Shown here piece by piece: positions 63,527 through 64,000 of a stretch of DNA of 64,000 nt. A program made the position numbers and the translations under genes. The notes under the pieces are model-generated. The model had not been told where the DNA came from. It saw only the letters and a program-made list of their open reading frames with translations, and made no database searches. Source of the stretch: Paenibacillus sp. 1781tsa1 (GTDB taxonomy: Bacteria > Bacillota > Bacilli > Paenibacillales > Paenibacillaceae). The stretch's first letter is position 1. Each line of letters begins with the position of its first letter. The DNA lies in contig NZ_JAMYWY010000001.1 of NCBI RefSeq assembly GCF_024159265.1, forward strand, positions 6,324,001 through 6,388,000. Reading direction: 5' to 3'.

Positions 63527-64000
63527 TCAGTCACAAAATGATGAATCTGGTTGTTCTTCCATACGATACACCGCTCGTTCGCCGCCAATCAACTTCGGAC
63601 GAGTAAGCGCCGTGGTCACGCGGGCATCTCCAACATAGCGGAGCGCTGTACGAAAGGGTACGGCTACATGCCGGAGATGCATGCCAATCATCGTTTCCCC
63701 AATGTCCATTCCCGCATGGGCCTGCACATATTCAGCCAGGCATGGATCGGTCAGCGAACGATATGCTGCGGATGCCATTGAACCTCCGGCCTTGGGCACG
63801 GGTACTGCACCAACCTCGGTCAATCCAAGTCGAGTAAGCACAGAACGTTCCATGACCAACGCACGGTTCAGATGCTCACAACACTGGAATACCGTGTCAA
63901 AACCGAATTCCTCCTGCACCTCGCGTATCCCCGCAAGAAGCTGCTGCGCCACTTCAATGGCACCGCTCGTACCAATCCGCGCACCTGCAACTTCACTTGT
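63527..64000 (-). CDS. ywlG: YwlG/DUF436 family protein, 5' end beyond window
   Basis: The frame is open from 64000 to the stop at 63527 (158 residues seen), so the start lies outside the window; the visible part begins TSEVAGARIGTSGAIEVAQQLL. Conserved features are CEHLNRALVMER (about 42-53 of the visible part), KAGGSMASAAYR and DIGETMIGMHLRHVAVP. This is the TIGR01440 (YwlG) family, of unknown function, conserved before glyA in Bacillales. The codon at 63952 is GTG inside a continuing conserved frame, so I do not use it as the start. Confidence 0.92.
   Translation of the reverse strand, partial: TSEVAGARIGTSGAIEVAQQLLAGIREVQEEFGFDTVFQCCEHLNRALVMERSVLTRLGLTEVGAVPVPKAGGSMASAAYRSLTDPCLAEYVQAHAGMDIGETMIGMHLRHVAVPFRTALRYVGDARVTTALTRPKLIGGERAVYRMEEQPDSSFCD

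Overview
The window is chromosomal DNA of a Gram-positive, endospore-forming, flagellated and naturally transformable-type Firmicute, almost certainly Paenibacillus. Reasons: gene order matches the Bacillus subtilis ywlG-glyA-upp-mnaA-atp-murAA-spoIID-spoIIQ-spoIIID-mbl-flhO-flhP-fabZ and tagO-degS-degU-comFA-comFC-yvyF blocks; it has sporulation genes, an alpha/beta SASP and a run of large SLH-domain surface proteins with a Paenibacillus-style S-layer protein. Every gene I support is on the minus strand, so transcription runs from position 64000 towards 1. Plus-strand open frames are shadows.

Layout in transcription order. 64000-59745: ywlG (cut by the window end), glyA, upp, mnaA. 59558-52044: complete F1Fo ATP synthase operon atpZ-I-B-E-F-H-A-G-D-C with a sigma-A-type promoter at the front and a strong terminator at the end. 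51435-40376: ywzB, murA, spoIID, spoIIQ, spoIIID, mbl, flhP, flhO, a small EpuA-like membrane protein and fabZ; sporulation, cell wall, cell shape and flagellar basal-body genes. 40264-32880: pgcA, then a wall-polymer cluster made of a DUF5693-like membrane protein, csaB, tagA and tagO. 32714-11099: surface proteins (SLH proteins at 28755-32714, 24651-27623 and 15388-19092; secreted proteins at 21876-24476, 21169-21744, 14054-15280; a NAGPA-type phosphodiester glycosidase at 11099-13822) with metK and a SASP gene among them. 11051-1: degS, degU, a small membrane protein, comFA, comFC, a giant secreted fibronectin-III protein, and the start of yvyF.

Functional theme: tagO, tagA, csaB and mnaA can supply a pyruvylated secondary cell-wall polymer, and the neighbouring SLH proteins are the class of protein that binds such a polymer. 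The DUF5693-like protein overlaps csaB and is the least understood member of that cluster.

Non-coding structure is rich. There is a five-copy dispersed intergenic palindrome family (34.1, 40.9, 46.6, 61.9 and 63.4 kb), a tandem array of four about 39-bp hairpin units between atpA and atpG with compensatory arm changes, a 112-bp tandem repeat plus a long hairpin between flhP and flhO, a nested inverted repeat upstream of spoIID-spoIIQ spacer DNA, and a promoter-terminator pair just ahead of comFA that looks like an attenuator or a small RNA. No tRNA, rRNA, CRISPR array, transposase or prophage gene was seen.
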